NCBI GenBank assembly: GCA_014773175.1
Contig: VXCM01001316.1
Span: forward strand, 70,965-134,964
Origin: Lucifuga dentata
Taxonomy: Eukaryota > Chordata > Actinopteri > Ophidiiformes > Bythitidae
Reading direction: 5' to 3'
Length of the DNA stretch: 64,000 nucleotides
Under the pieces are notes generated by a model, which was given only the letters and a program-made list of their open reading frames with translations, was not told the DNA's origin and made no database searches. Numbering within the stretch: the first letter of the stretch is position 1; each line of letters starts with the position of its first letter. Shown here piece by piece: positions 1 to 12,153 of this stretch. Made by a program: the position numbers and the translations under genes.

Positions 1-1
1 C

Positions 2-3000
2 AAGCTGCTGGTTTTAGCTCCAAGAGCAAAACATCAGAACCAAGTAAATGTCACCGGTTTTGTGTACCAGTGTGAGCTTACAGCAGCATCTGAGCACTGT
101 CAGCCAATCGAGTTTGATAATGATGGTTTGTTTGCATTTTATATCTGACATGTTAAAAACAAGCTTTGTGTGTTTAATGTGTTTTTGTTACGCTGATGAA
201 GCTACATGATAAACTCAACTTTCAACTGATTTTTTTCCAGAGTTCCTTGATAGTAAAGACATAAATGGCCAGTGGATGGGAATTAGAGTGACAAGTCAGG
301 GTCCTGGTAAAAGTGTAATGGTAAGGGAAACATTCACACATTTAAAGGGGGGGGNGGGGGGGGAAAGATCAAAATATTAATTAATTCTGTCTTTGTTTCC
401 TCGTAGTCCTGTGCTCATCGATACCAACAGTGGAATCCAAGCCTGAGTCTTTATGTCCCTCACCTGGTGACTGGCCAGTGCTACATCTTAGGAGATGATC
501 TGCATGTTGGGAAGGCAGAGAGGACATGGAGGAGAGTCGTCTGTGATACTGAACACTTAACCAGACATCAGAAAGGTCATGGGTGGTTTGCGTACTGCCA
601 ACAGGGTCAAGGAGCATCTTTTGCCAAGGACAACAGGTCTCTGTTATTTGGGGCACCAGGTGCTTACCAGTGGAAAGGTAAAATAAAACTATAGAGTAGC
701 AGCATATTTAAACAGACAGGCAATCAGATGAGCTTCATTTTATGTGTTTCATCTTTTACTTACCCAAAATCAAGAAGACTCTGTAAAGAGCAGATTTAAG
801 ATATAAGATTTAATATTGTGGGTTTTTTGTTTGTTTGTTTTTTTGTTTGTTTGTTTGTTTTTTTGCTGTTTGTTTCATACAGTATTTTTATGATTAAACC
901 TCAAATGCTGAGCCATTGCATGACAGCAGTGTTATGATTAGTGTTTGGTATGCTTCTTGTTTACAGTTTAAGCACTTTTTAAATCAGCTTTTCATTACAA
1001 TATAAATACACTTATTTCAACAGTAAGTCAATGCTGTGCAAATTATTTCAAGTTTGTTTGACCAAACAGGATTTATTAGAATGATTATTAGAATACAAAC
1101 ACTGAAGATTTCCAAAGCTAATTCCAAAGCTGGATGTTTTGATAATCTGTGTACTGTTGCATTTAATATCACTGAAAGGAATCGTTCGAATGGAGATCTT
1201 GGACAACTTTGTGGTCTCAGATGAAGAGCCTCGTGAGACTGGCAATATAGACCAGTTTGACTCGAAACTCATTCCTCTCCAAAGAAACAGCTACCTGGGT
1301 CAGTTTTGAGTTTAGCCAGATTACATTACACCTTTTTTTTTTTTTTTTTNTTTTTTTTTTTTTTTTCTTTTTTTGGATTAAACTGTTTAATCTTTCTGTC
1401 ATCCAGGTTTCTCAGTTGACTCTGGAATGGCCCTCATGAGGAAGGGTGAGCTGACTATAGTGTCAGGAGCACCCAGGGGAGGCTACAGTGGCCAGGTGGC
1501 ATTTATTAAGACAGACCCTGTGGCCAAGAGAAATTTGTCTGTGGATCTAGTCCTCTCTGGTCCCGGCCTGGCCTCGTCCTTTGGCTATGATGTGGCAGTG
1601 GTGGATCTTAATAGAGATGGGTAACTAAAGCTAACAAATATCCATATATATTGATAAATTCTCGCAGGATGTTTATCTTGATGGCTTTTGTCCTTCTGGA
1701 ACAGCAATAATGGTTAGTCCTTGGTTGGCCAGTCTGTCCAGCATTCAAAGGACTTTGGTTCAGAGCCACATGTCTTGATGATTTTAGTTTCAATCTGACC
1801 TTTCAGCACCACCAACCCCTTGACCAATACTTGAGACAAGATATCTCAAAAACTAATGGGTTGATTTTCTGTAGATACTCATGGTTCAAGGAAAACAAAT
1901 GTAGATTTTTGGGTGACAGTACAAACATGGTTCCCTGATTGTTTATTGTGAGACTGTTATATTATTCTATTGTTCCTGTTTCTCTGGCTTCTCCAGGTGG
2001 GATGACCTTGCTGTGGGAGCACCGCAGTTTTTTGTCAAAGATGGTGTGGTTGGTGGAGCAGTCTACATCTATATAAATGACAAAGGAAAAAACTGGAACA
2101 AGATTGATCCCATCCAACTGGAAATAAATAATTGGAAATAAAGATTCTATGTTTGGCCTGGCAGTAGAAAACATAGGAGATGTCAATCAAGATGGATATG
2201 GAGGTTATGAGGATTTTATACTGCTACTGTACACCCTACTATACATTACTATTGTACCATAAGAAAGCAGCTGAGGTACACAACAGTGAACAGAAGCAGG
2301 GAGTTACTGTATATGGAAGTGTAAGGGCAGAACTATATTTGGTTTCCCAAATCTTTTTCCTTCTGGTGTCAGTCTAACATTCAGGTGAACTGTCTTCACA
2401 GAATTTAGGTTACACTTGTAATTTTCTGATTTATGTTATTGTCCTGTTTCTCCGTCATGGCTCATCTTTGCTGACAGATATTGCTGTGGGAGCACCATAT
2501 GAAGGTTCTGGTCATGTGTACCTCTACTACGGCTCATCAGATGGCATCAACAAAAAGCCAGCACAGGTAAGGCTGTTAGGCTTGTTATGAAAATGTCTCC
2601 AGTTTGAATCCAAATAAGTATTATTTAAAATTAAGTGAGGCCTCCCACCCTAAAGGCAAATCATTGGTTTCCCTTCTCCATCGACACAATTCATCTCCCT
2701 CTGTACTTTCACCCATTAATTTTTCCTGTAAATAAAGAATAGAATACAATGTGCTTTTTAAACCAAAGTGTGTGATTTATTTAAAAATGACCACTGTGGG
2801 GAAGTTCCCCAAGTTTGAGCATAACTGTGTGTTTGTGAAAACCACAGAGCTCAAAGTAGCATCATATACATTAAAATTACTTTAAACTGTACTGTGTTTT
2901 ATTTTAACATATTCAGGTACTTTCACCAGGATCAAAAAAAAATAAATTTGTTCGGATATTCTCTGTCTGGAAACTTGGGCATAGATGACAATCAGTATCC

Positions 3001-5962
3001 TGATTTGGCTGTTGGGTCACTCTCAGGGACTGTGCTCGTTTACAGGTAATTTTACATTTATAGCACAAACACTGCAATCCTGATAGATATTATTTCACAA
3101 AAAATCTAATTATATGTTCTTTTCTTAATTTTAAATACCGTGTTGTAATTCTGCTTTGGTTCTCATATTTTTTTTAACCTTTTCTTTTGGAATAATTATT
3201 ATATAATAATAATTATTTTGAATAATTTTGTACAATTTTAAATATCTATGTCTTATTGTAGATGCTTTTCAGATATGTGCTGTATTAGGAAATATTGATG
3301 GCATTATTTTCATGATGCCATCGAATTTTCTCATTTCTACAAATCAGCCTAGGTTAAAACATTCCTTTTTGCTGTACCTGTCTCATGTTCTTTAATACAA
3401 TTTTGTGTATTAACACATCTAAAAATGCTGAATTTACATCAAGTATATTCCCTCTGTTCTTTTGATTTCCTCAGAGCAAGGCCAGTGGTCAGTGTCAGGC
3501 ACTATCTGAAGCTAATTGCAAACACAGTAGACATCACAAAGGAACAGTGTGATAAACGCACATGGTAAGATGTCAAAAAAAGACAAATTTTTATCATAAT
3601 CCAAAGGTAAATTTGGCAGTTAATCTGGGTGTTTTTTTCACCTACATTTAAAGTTATTTTGCTGTCCGGGCATGTTTTGCCTACTCTGCACATTCAGCAT
3701 TGTTCAACCCAAAACTGAGTAAGTTCCCTTATTGTCGCACCCTGACAAATTCTTGATATACAGAATACAGTAGTTATTATAGTAAGCAGTAGTAACATTA
3801 ACCTATAACTATTAAAGTACTGTAGTTATAGCTGTAGGGCTGCAACAGAAAACACTAACAAGTACTTACAGGAGTGGTGATGGTAATAATAGTCATATTG
3901 GCAGTTACAGTACTAGCAGTAGTAATATTCATAGCTGTACTTGCGGCTGTAGTACTCATATGTTTTTACTTCACAGTATTTAATTACACCTTTGAGGCTG
4001 ATGCTGAGCAGAGAAGAGCAAAGCTTCCTCCCAGGGTGGAATTTCTGGGTTTGTCTCATGGAGGACTGGAGCTTCCAGGACAGGACAAAGAGATCTGCAC
4101 AGAAGCCAGGCTCAGGCTTCTGGTACTGTCTCACTTCTGTCTCACTGTTTGTTGACTCTTACAGGAATATAACAACACTTTTAGGAACCACAGACAAAAA
4201 GATAACAATGCAATTGGTCTTCAGAGACATAGAATACAGCATGAATCAAAAATATTCTGGTATTCCTTCTCCCTACCTGGTGGCTGTATCCTGTCGGTAG
4301 AGGGATAATGGGAGAATAAAATGTTATTAAAAGGAAAGTGCTACATTGCTGATTCTTCTTCTGTTCTAGCGTGATATCAAGGACAGGCTGAGCAGTATCC
4401 CTGTCTCTGTCGCTATTTTATTATGGAACTCCAGTCAGACAACCAGACTCAGTGATGATTTACCCGATGTTACTCCTGTAATCAACCTCTACCAGCAAAA
4501 GAGCACCATGTCAGAGGTAGAAGTGTGTGTGAGAGAGTGTGAGAGATGCAAATGTGTGTCCATCTGTATCTGCAAACACTAGAAATGTATGTGTTTATGT
4601 TTGCACATGTACAGTACCTGTTTGGGAGAGAGACAGGGAGAGAGGCAGTACTTGTTTGGGAGAGATGGGAAGCCTAATCTTAATACATGAAAATAAAACA
4701 TAGTTTGAGGAAGCTAAATAATGTCTGTTTTGCTCTTTTCTTTGCAGATTGCCTTAATAAACAAGGGCTGTGGCAGTGACAACATTTGCCAAAGTAATTT
4801 AAAGTTACCGTATAACTTCTGTTCCATACAAAAACAACATGATAAGGATGTTTTCAATTCGCTGAGCAGGTAAGGCGAAACTATGTTCCCATTTATGACC
4901 ACTTCATTTAAATTTATTTCTATTTCTTTGGTAGAAAAAACTCCTTATGAGGTCTGCAGATTATCCAAAATAACTGGAACATTATCTTTAGAAAGACATG
5001 TTGTTGTTGAATTTTTAAATGTAATTTCTCAGCGTTTGAGCACCAAAAATTGAACTTCATTCAGCTCCACCTTATTGGAGCAGGAGTAGAAGAGGCATTT
5101 CTGAGGCCGCTGGTATTGAGGTTTCTGATATTTTGGCTAACACAGTTAACATACATGAAAAATACAAAATTCAGCCTCTAAAATTACCACAGAGTTGAAT
5201 CAATATACATCTGGCACAGTTCAAGATTATAGTCTTCCAAAAGATAAGATTTATTGCAGGGCTGTTGTATTGTATCACACTGGATTATACAAGTGTACCT
5301 AATAGAGTGACCAGTGCCATCTCTTCGTATAAATAAATTATCCTTTTAAGGTAAAGAGTCCATCATTTTTTATTTAAATTTCAGAACTTTTGAATAATCC
5401 AATTAGTTTTAAATTTATAAACCAACCAAATTTAGAACCAAACCTAGGGTAAATTTCTTCTCTCTGATTTGTATCAAAGAAACCAATACGTGTGACTGAA
5501 CCACAAGAGTCCACACCCACTCGCGTGCAATTACATGCTGTTTTTAGAGAGAATGGTATTGCAGTCATCTCCCCTTCTGATGAAGACATAGCACTGGAGA
5601 TCACAGTGACCAACAGGGATGGAGATGATGCACACCAGAGTCACTCAGTCATCAGTCTGCCGGATACTCTGCACTACTCAGCAGTTGTCTACAATACAGT
5701 ATCAGTGCGTTTACCATTTACCATGAGCTGTGACATTATCAAAGCTCTATGTCAATTACCTAATTTTTTCTTTATTTTTATAAAAATACAAAGTTTTATT
5801 CAAATACAAAGTGTGTTTTATTTCGTGCTATTTATTTTGCGTGTGTGTGTGTGTCCATAGGAAAAACAGTTGAAGTGTACAGCCAATGACAAAGGAACAC
5901 TAATAGACTGTGAACTTGGAAATCCTTTCCAAAGAGATGCTGAAGTGAGTAGCATTGTTCAG

Positions 5963-6028
<66 letters not shown>

Positions 6029-9000
6029 ATCTATTTGTGTGTCACTATTGTTTCCATTTCTTTCCCTCCAGGTTACTTTTTACGTCATACTGTCAACAGC
6101 TTGCATCTCACTGAGTACAACAAATGTTAACATAACTCTGCAACTTGAAACGTATGTACATAGAGCTGATGAGAGCAGAAGTGTTCACCAATAGATTAGA
6201 TTATACTTTATTGTCCCAGAGGAACAATAAAGTATAATTTGCACATTAAAGTATAATAAAGTATAATAATTTGTATAAACTAATTTGTATAAAGTATAAT
6301 AAAGTATAATAATTTGTACAATAAAGTATTTGTACAATAAAGTATAATTTGTCTTGGACACGCAGTGCTGCTGTACATCAAATACATAATTCAGTAGTAA
6401 GCAATACATGATTATGAATAAAGTGTCTTATTCTCTTGTGCCTTATAGGACAAGTGTGCAAGATGTACTGCCAGTTGAGGCTTTAGCCAAAGTCATTTTT
6501 GAGCTACAGCTGCAAGTATTTGGGTAGGTACTCAATATAGACATGGAAAAAAGTTTTAAAAATTAATAATAATAAATTCACATTTTAACCTTATGATGGG
6601 AAGAATGAAGTCCTATAGAATAATTGTTTTCATTGCATTTTTAATGATGTTTTTTAGGCCGAAATTATTCTTTTCATTGTCCTTGAAATACAAGAATAAG
6701 AAACTCAGCCCTTATTTTTCAACTTTATTTTAAAGAGGTTACAAGCTTGTTATTGTCCTGGAATGTACCACACAAAAATTTTCGTGCTCATCGAAATATA
6801 TTTTGGAGTGGCCATTACATGAAATGTTTTTGGTTGATTGATGGAAATGTCACATCATGTTTGTTTGTCAGACTTGCTAGGCCTTCTCAAGTGTCATTTG
6901 GTGAAGACAGGAGGGGAGAGAGTGCCATAAAGTCATTGGATGATATTGGAACCTTGGTTCAATATGAATTTAGGGTGAGCTGCTGTTTGTCGCAAATAAC
7001 TAGAATTCCTACATTATTTTTTTCTTAAACTGTGGTGAAGGTTATCTTTCCTCCCAGATTGTCCAGTGTATCCTGAAACCATTTTCTTTTGAATTCTCTA
7101 ACAGATTGCAAATTTAGGCAGACCATTGAAATCTTTCGCCAATGCATCCCTTAATATCTTCTGGCCCAAGGAGAATTCTGCAGGGAAATGGCTACTGTAC
7201 TTGACTCAGTTCAACAGTAAAGGTGTGCAGTCTGTCCCCTGCTCACCTGTACAAGAACTCAATCCAATCAAACATTTAAAGGTAATGCCTCTTTTTTGTT
7301 TTTCTTTTTTTTTTTTTTTTNTTTTTTTTTTTTTTTGTTCAAAATTAATGCCTGTAGTCTCTACCTGTAAGCTAATATTGGCTGATTTCCAGGGTTGGTA
7401 TGATGCCTCAAGGAAAAGACGTGAAGCTGAACACAAAGCCCTCTCTACTGATGGATTCACATTCTTTTCAACAAAAAGAAAATACAAAATCTTGGTAAGA
7501 TATTGGTTATATTGATAACATTTTTATTATGACATTTATATTATTATATAAACATTTGAGGTTAATCAAAAAGAGAAAAGCCCAACAATATATAAGAGCC
7601 GGTCAAAACTACAAGTGTTGCTCTGAATCTTGAAGTTGCCTTTTTTACAAATGGGGCTTGGAAATAAGTCACATGGACTCAGCTTGTTTTTTATAGAGTT
7701 CTTTGTAATCTGATCAGTAAAGGTCAGATCTGTATGTGTGATAATACAAGTGGAATGTAAAGCATTTTCTCCAAAATGTGGACTCAATGCATGTTTCTCA
7801 GATGTCAAAATGTCCCATGTGAATCTGTTATTGTCTCTTCCTCAGACCTGCTCAGATGGAGCGAATTGTGTGGAGCTACAGTGCCCTCTTCTGGGCCTAG
7901 ATAGTACTGCAGTGGTGGTTCTACGTTCACGCCTCTGGCACAGCACTTTTACAGAGGTGCTTATGTTGCGTTCAATGTGCCTCGGAACTGGAAAACAGTA
8001 ACATCGAAATTACGTCATTTACAACCACCGCGCGTTCAAGCTAAAAATAAGAAAGTGGGAAACAACGCCTTCATGAAAACTTTTGTTTTGTTTGATCAGT
8101 CGGACCAACAGAACCCAGTTTTAACATTTATAAGCAATTTACCTTTTCAAAACAGCGACTACGTTGTTAAAGAAAATCCTTCTGAACCTTCATTTGTAAA
8201 TAGAGAAATTACTGGTTACGGTTTGAGCAGCCATATGTAAATGACGTCAATACTAAACACGGGGACGAGGAACCTTCCCTGAGTCGGAAGTCTGAGTTGA
8301 TGGGGCTTTTTCATTGACTTTTCCTAGGCAGAGTTCAGAGATTCCGAGTTCCGAGTTTAAGTCGAACGCACCATTACTTACTGTAAATCCCCATAAATTT
8401 GAAATGCACTAGACAGAGTTGTACAAAGTAAAACACTTTGGTAAACTCTTCTGAATGACAATAATCATCAATGTCCATTAACATTACTCAAAAGCTGTAA
8501 AGTGTATCACCACTGATGCATTTATTCTACTACTCCCACTCAGGATTATAACTCTTTAAACTATCTGGACATTGTTGTGGATGCTTATCTCAGTCTAACT
8601 GACACTCCAGAGAATACTCAACTAAAACCAGACAATCCTGGGACCAAGGTAACGAATGTATCTATTGGGTTCACATAAATACTGTATGTATGGCATAAAT
8701 TTACAGGATTGTAAACTATCATCATAGTGATGTAACAAATGTAAAATCCCACTGAAATCAATATTGGTGATTAATGAGCTCATTTTGTATTTTACTCGGT
8801 TATTGATGAACTTCTTGGTATGCTGGCAGTCATATGTTGGTTCCATCTTTGTCCGCAGGTGAAGCTGACAGTTTTCCCTGAGAGAAAGGCTCAGTATTTC
8901 GCCAAAGTCTCCTGGTGGATAATCCTCCTGACAGTCTTAGCAGGACTCCTATTAATGGCTGCTCTTGGCTTCTTGTTGTGGATGGTAACGAATTGGACCA

Positions 9001-9429
9001 TCATAGTCCCATATGAAACCTATATTGACAAAAAGTTGTGGGAAAAAAACAATTAAACTAAAAATGTTATTTTATGTATGCAACTATTGAAAAAAGCATC
9101 TTTGAGGTTCTCTCTTCTTATTTTGGTATCCAAGTCAAACCTCTACAGTATGTAATGATGCTACTGTTATGCACCGAAAGAAATGCATCCACTCAGTGAT
9201 GTCAGCCTAGAATGACATATGTTCTAATGTTGTGAAATACATAAAATGAAAGTATTACAGTACAGATAACAGCACTGCCTCAGTAGATGTTGTCAGTAAT
9301 TGTAATGACAGTCCCTTATATTCTGCTGGTCTTTTTCAGTGTGGATGCATCAAATGTCCCGCACATAACAGGAAGTCCTCACATCACGACCAAGCTCCAA
9401 ATACCGAGGCTGCTCACTTAAAGAATTGA
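2..9429 (+). CDS. itga6l: Integrin alpha-6-like subunit, 3' part (5' exons outside window)
   Basis: Laminin-receptor type integrin alpha chain, a cell-surface partner of a beta subunit. Exons placed by splice phase: 2-125, 241-320, 407-677, 1179-1298, 1407-1620, 1997-2203, 2478-2566, 2917-3045, 3475-3564, about 3960-4122, 4370-4516, 4748-4869, 5548-5698, 5861-5944, 6072-6151, 6449-6523, 6872-6974, 7105-7281, 7393-7494, 7846-7956, 8544-8648, 8859-8984, 9340-9429. Visible: the CAHRY beta-propeller motif; cation loops DLNRDGWDD and DVNQDGY; a basic RKRRE heavy/light-chain cleavage site near 7410; one membrane helix ([14 protein letters not shown]) in the 8859-8984 exon; then a short tail exon. 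The closest family I recognise is alpha-6 (alpha-3/6/7 group). No I-domain is seen in the part present. Odd features: frame breaks near 2130 and in the A-run at 2934-2942, a junction at 3564/about 3960 that does not connect in frame, and a tail beginning CGCIKC instead of CGFFKR. Retaining the intron after 8984 would give a different 23-residue tail ending at 9056. It could be a decaying paralogue or carry local base errors. Confidence 0.8.
826..864. repeat. (TTTG)n-type microsatellite
   Basis: Repeated GTTT/TTTG units with longer T runs lie in an integrin intron. The rest of the 678-1178 intron shows nothing recognisable. Confidence 0.7.
5966..6027. repeat. (GT)n microsatellite
   Basis: About 31 uninterrupted GT units begin about 22 bases inside an integrin intron (5945-6071), directly after the exon ending at 5944. 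Cysteine-valine open frames here are artefacts of the repeat. Confidence 0.95.
6216..6352. repeat. AT-rich tandem repeat (AATAAAGTATAATTTGTA-like units)
   Basis: An imperfect tandem array of AAAGTATAAT and TTTGTATAA/TTTGTACAA modules fills most of the 6152-6448 integrin intron. The apparent antisense open frame across it is a by-product of the array. Confidence 0.8.
7965..8373. mobile_element. Candidate non-autonomous DNA transposon with imperfect terminal inverted repeats
   Basis: The left end contains TGCGTTC followed by CTCGGAACT. The right end, read in reverse complement, contains TGCGTTC followed by CTCGGAACT with similar spacing. The interval is about 409 bp and begins nine bases downstream of the integrin exon ending at 7956, practically on the splice donor. 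It carries an 87-codon open frame from 7977 with no recognisable domain. I could not define a clean target-site duplication, so the superfamily is left open. Confidence 0.55.
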
Positions 9430-12153
9430 AACAAGAAACCAGGGGCATCGCATGTGCATCAGTGTTATGAAACATGTGCCAGAAGCTGGTGATTTTGAGA
9501 GTTTGAGTCTGAGTTTGAGTTGGCTGTCGTCTCCTCCACCATGCCTGTGTCTTTTTTTATTGTAAACTGACAAGCGGTACAGTTGTCTTGATATTGTTGA
9601 TGATGACATATTAAAACATGTTAATTGTAGAACTTTTTATATTTTAGTGTGTTTAACTTAGATATAGAATATATTTGTCTGTGCATTAAAAGTTGGAATT
9701 GTCTTCTTTTTTTTTTTTGTGAGCAGGAAACATCAATTTGTCTTTATGTTGTACCCCAAATGCAAATAAAGGTACCATTTAAATGTGAAAAAAAAAGTTG
9801 TTTTTGTAAAATTTCATGAAGCAAGAGCAGGAAAAAAGAAATTCAACATAATTTTGTTCTGATTTTTTTTTTAATGAAGCAGAAAATATCACTTTCATAC
9901 CAAAAACTGTTACAACGTGAAAAAGGTTGTGCTATACGCTCACATAATGGAATGTGCTAGAAGTGGGAATGGATGGGAAGTCATGATGAAACACAATTTA
10001 TCTGATAATTCCATGGAATGTTGTAGCAGCCACCACCTACATACAAATCTGAATCCCAGTTACTGAAAGCACATAAATGATTACGTTACTTTTACTGTGA
10101 AATACCCTTTTTCTTTTGTAGTTGTGCAACACAACACTGTTTTTAGTTGAGATCTCATACATTGCCCCAGTTGATTTTGAAGGGTTTCATTCCAAAATGA
10201 GATATCCACATTTTGAAAAAAATAAATAAAACAATTACATGAACACTTCAACAATATGACATGATGGCATTAATCACTGATCAATAATAATAATAATACT
10301 GAAGTTTATGCCTACCTGTCCACTATTATTTACAAATCAGTGCCCTTGCAGAGGATGAAATTATATTGATCATATATGAAATTAAAGAAATATTTTTGGT
10401 CATTGATATGTTTTAGAATGAAACCCTTCTTTTCAATGTCAAGTAGGGCTAGAAGCCCATTAATGAAATTCTGGTTGAAACAGAAAGGTGGGCTTTTACA
10501 CACATTTGCTCAATTAAAAGTGTCCTTTCACAGCATCTACACATTCTTATTGTATTCTTGTAGAACGTTTTTGTTGCTCTTTGTTTTTAGAATCATATCA
10601 GTCAACCTTCCTCATCCCCAAGTTTGCTCTCCTCCTCATCTCCATTTGTCGTCTGTATAAGAATGATGACCACTCTTCATCAGATGTCATTTTCTTTCTA
10701 CATGATTATTGATTTCCATTATTATCAAAACACATTCAGTACATGGAGATCGCTGTCTCTCAATTTTTAACAGCATTTTACACTTCTATAAACATCCTCC
10801 AGTCAAATGTTTCATCACATGTCGTGAGCTCACTCAACATTTTCATTACCTTTTGTTGCTTTTAGGAAAATATGTAGAAAAGTGCACTATTAAAAAATGT
10901 CTCAAAATCCTCTCAGCATGACCTCAGAACACTATATCATGAAATCAGAACATACAAAAAAGCACATACTGTAGATACATACACACACACATACACGGTT
11001 TTCTCTGGTTAAGACTAAAATGCCAGAGAAAAGCAATAACTGGTCTTGTGGCCCGGTATTACACCAGAAATAAGTGTTTTGTAGTGACTTGTTCCATTAA
11101 AAAAATAAAATAAAATAAATAAAAATGAAATAGCAGTTTACAAGAATTGTTAATAAAAATAACTTCCTTTTTAACAAAGACAAACACCTGGATAAATCTG
11201 AGGGCCATTCACTTCTTTTAGAAGAAAACTTTCATTCCTTGTCTTAAAAAATAGTAACAGTAAAAATAATAAAATATTATAATAATAAAAATAAATTAAA
11301 GGCATCAATATATTATATGAATTAATTCTTTGTCATTACAAGTAACTCAAAATGACAAAATGAAGTTCTGCTTTTGGGTACATTCCCAGTAAACCCCTGG
11401 TTTGTTTCTGGAATTATGTTTTTTTTTTGTTTGTTTGTTTTTTTGTTTTTTTTCAATGCTAAATGTGGAGGTTTAACTGTCTTAAGTTAAATCTTGTAAC
11501 TTGGATGAGATGACACGGATACAAGATCAGTTAAATAAATTATCTGAATTTCATGAGGAGGCAGCAAAGGAAAACAAACTCAGATTAAATCAGATGCTCA
11601 CTGAAATCACAAAATAATTACTTTCACAACCTCTCTCTATATCACAGATTAACAAACCATGACACAGTAAGCAGCTAAACCAAAATGTGCTGTTCATTTT
11701 TGATGTCGGAAAACTTTTGCTGTGTTTTCATTTCGAAAATAAATTCTTTTAAGGTCAGCACGACTTTCAACAGCTGGCTGCATCCAGGCAACAAAAGCTG
11801 TTATGAATGGTATAAGAAAAGATTGCAGTAATTAAATTTCATTTGTAGTCACTAAACTTAATGGTCAGCTGTATTATTTTGTTGCTTGGGAAGCTAGAAA
11901 ATTATTCAGTACCTATCATATTTCATGTTTTTGTGCTGTAAACACATTTTAAATTATTGCTACCCCATAAAACATTGACTTTGACTCCAGGTGTATTATT
12001 TTCAACTCAGCGTCATTTTGTTTCCTTTCTGCTGGTATAATCAAATGGAATAATACTTTTTTTTTTTCATAATGTGCCTAAAGAGTTCAGCTTGACCAAA
12101 AATTGCCTTCATGGTTTCACATGCAGTGATCAACTCCAAATTGTAATAACCAG
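9430..12153. other. Convergent 3' UTR/intergenic region between the integrin gene and gpc2
   Basis: Left part (to about 9790) is the integrin 3' UTR. The rest is AT-rich sequence that probably holds the long 3' UTR of gpc2, read on the minus strand from 12153 downward. There are A- and T-rich low-complexity stretches near 11100-11120 and 11410-11450. I saw no convincing coding exon, RNA gene or transposon, and could not place a single gpc2 poly(A) signal with confidence. Confidence 0.5.
9765..9770 (+). terminator. Poly(A) signal of the integrin gene
   Basis: AATAAA lies about 335 bases past the tail-exon stop at 9429. It is the best-placed polyadenylation hexamer before the converging glypican gene. 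Confidence 0.5.

Noticed and set aside
3874..3999. Hydrophobic open frame resembling a membrane helix
   Set aside because: It is produced by GTA/GTAGTA-rich intronic sequence just upstream of an integrin exon. Only the portion after about 3960 aligns with integrin sequence.
5955..6060. Cys-Val repeat protein
   Set aside because: A direct translation of the (GT)n microsatellite.
8985..9056. Read-through integrin tail ([23 protein letters not shown]... region) as the main C-terminus
   Set aside because: It lacks a GFFKR-like start and begins with a good splice donor. The spliced exon at 9340 aligns better with the alpha-6 B tail. Kept only as a possible retained-intron form.
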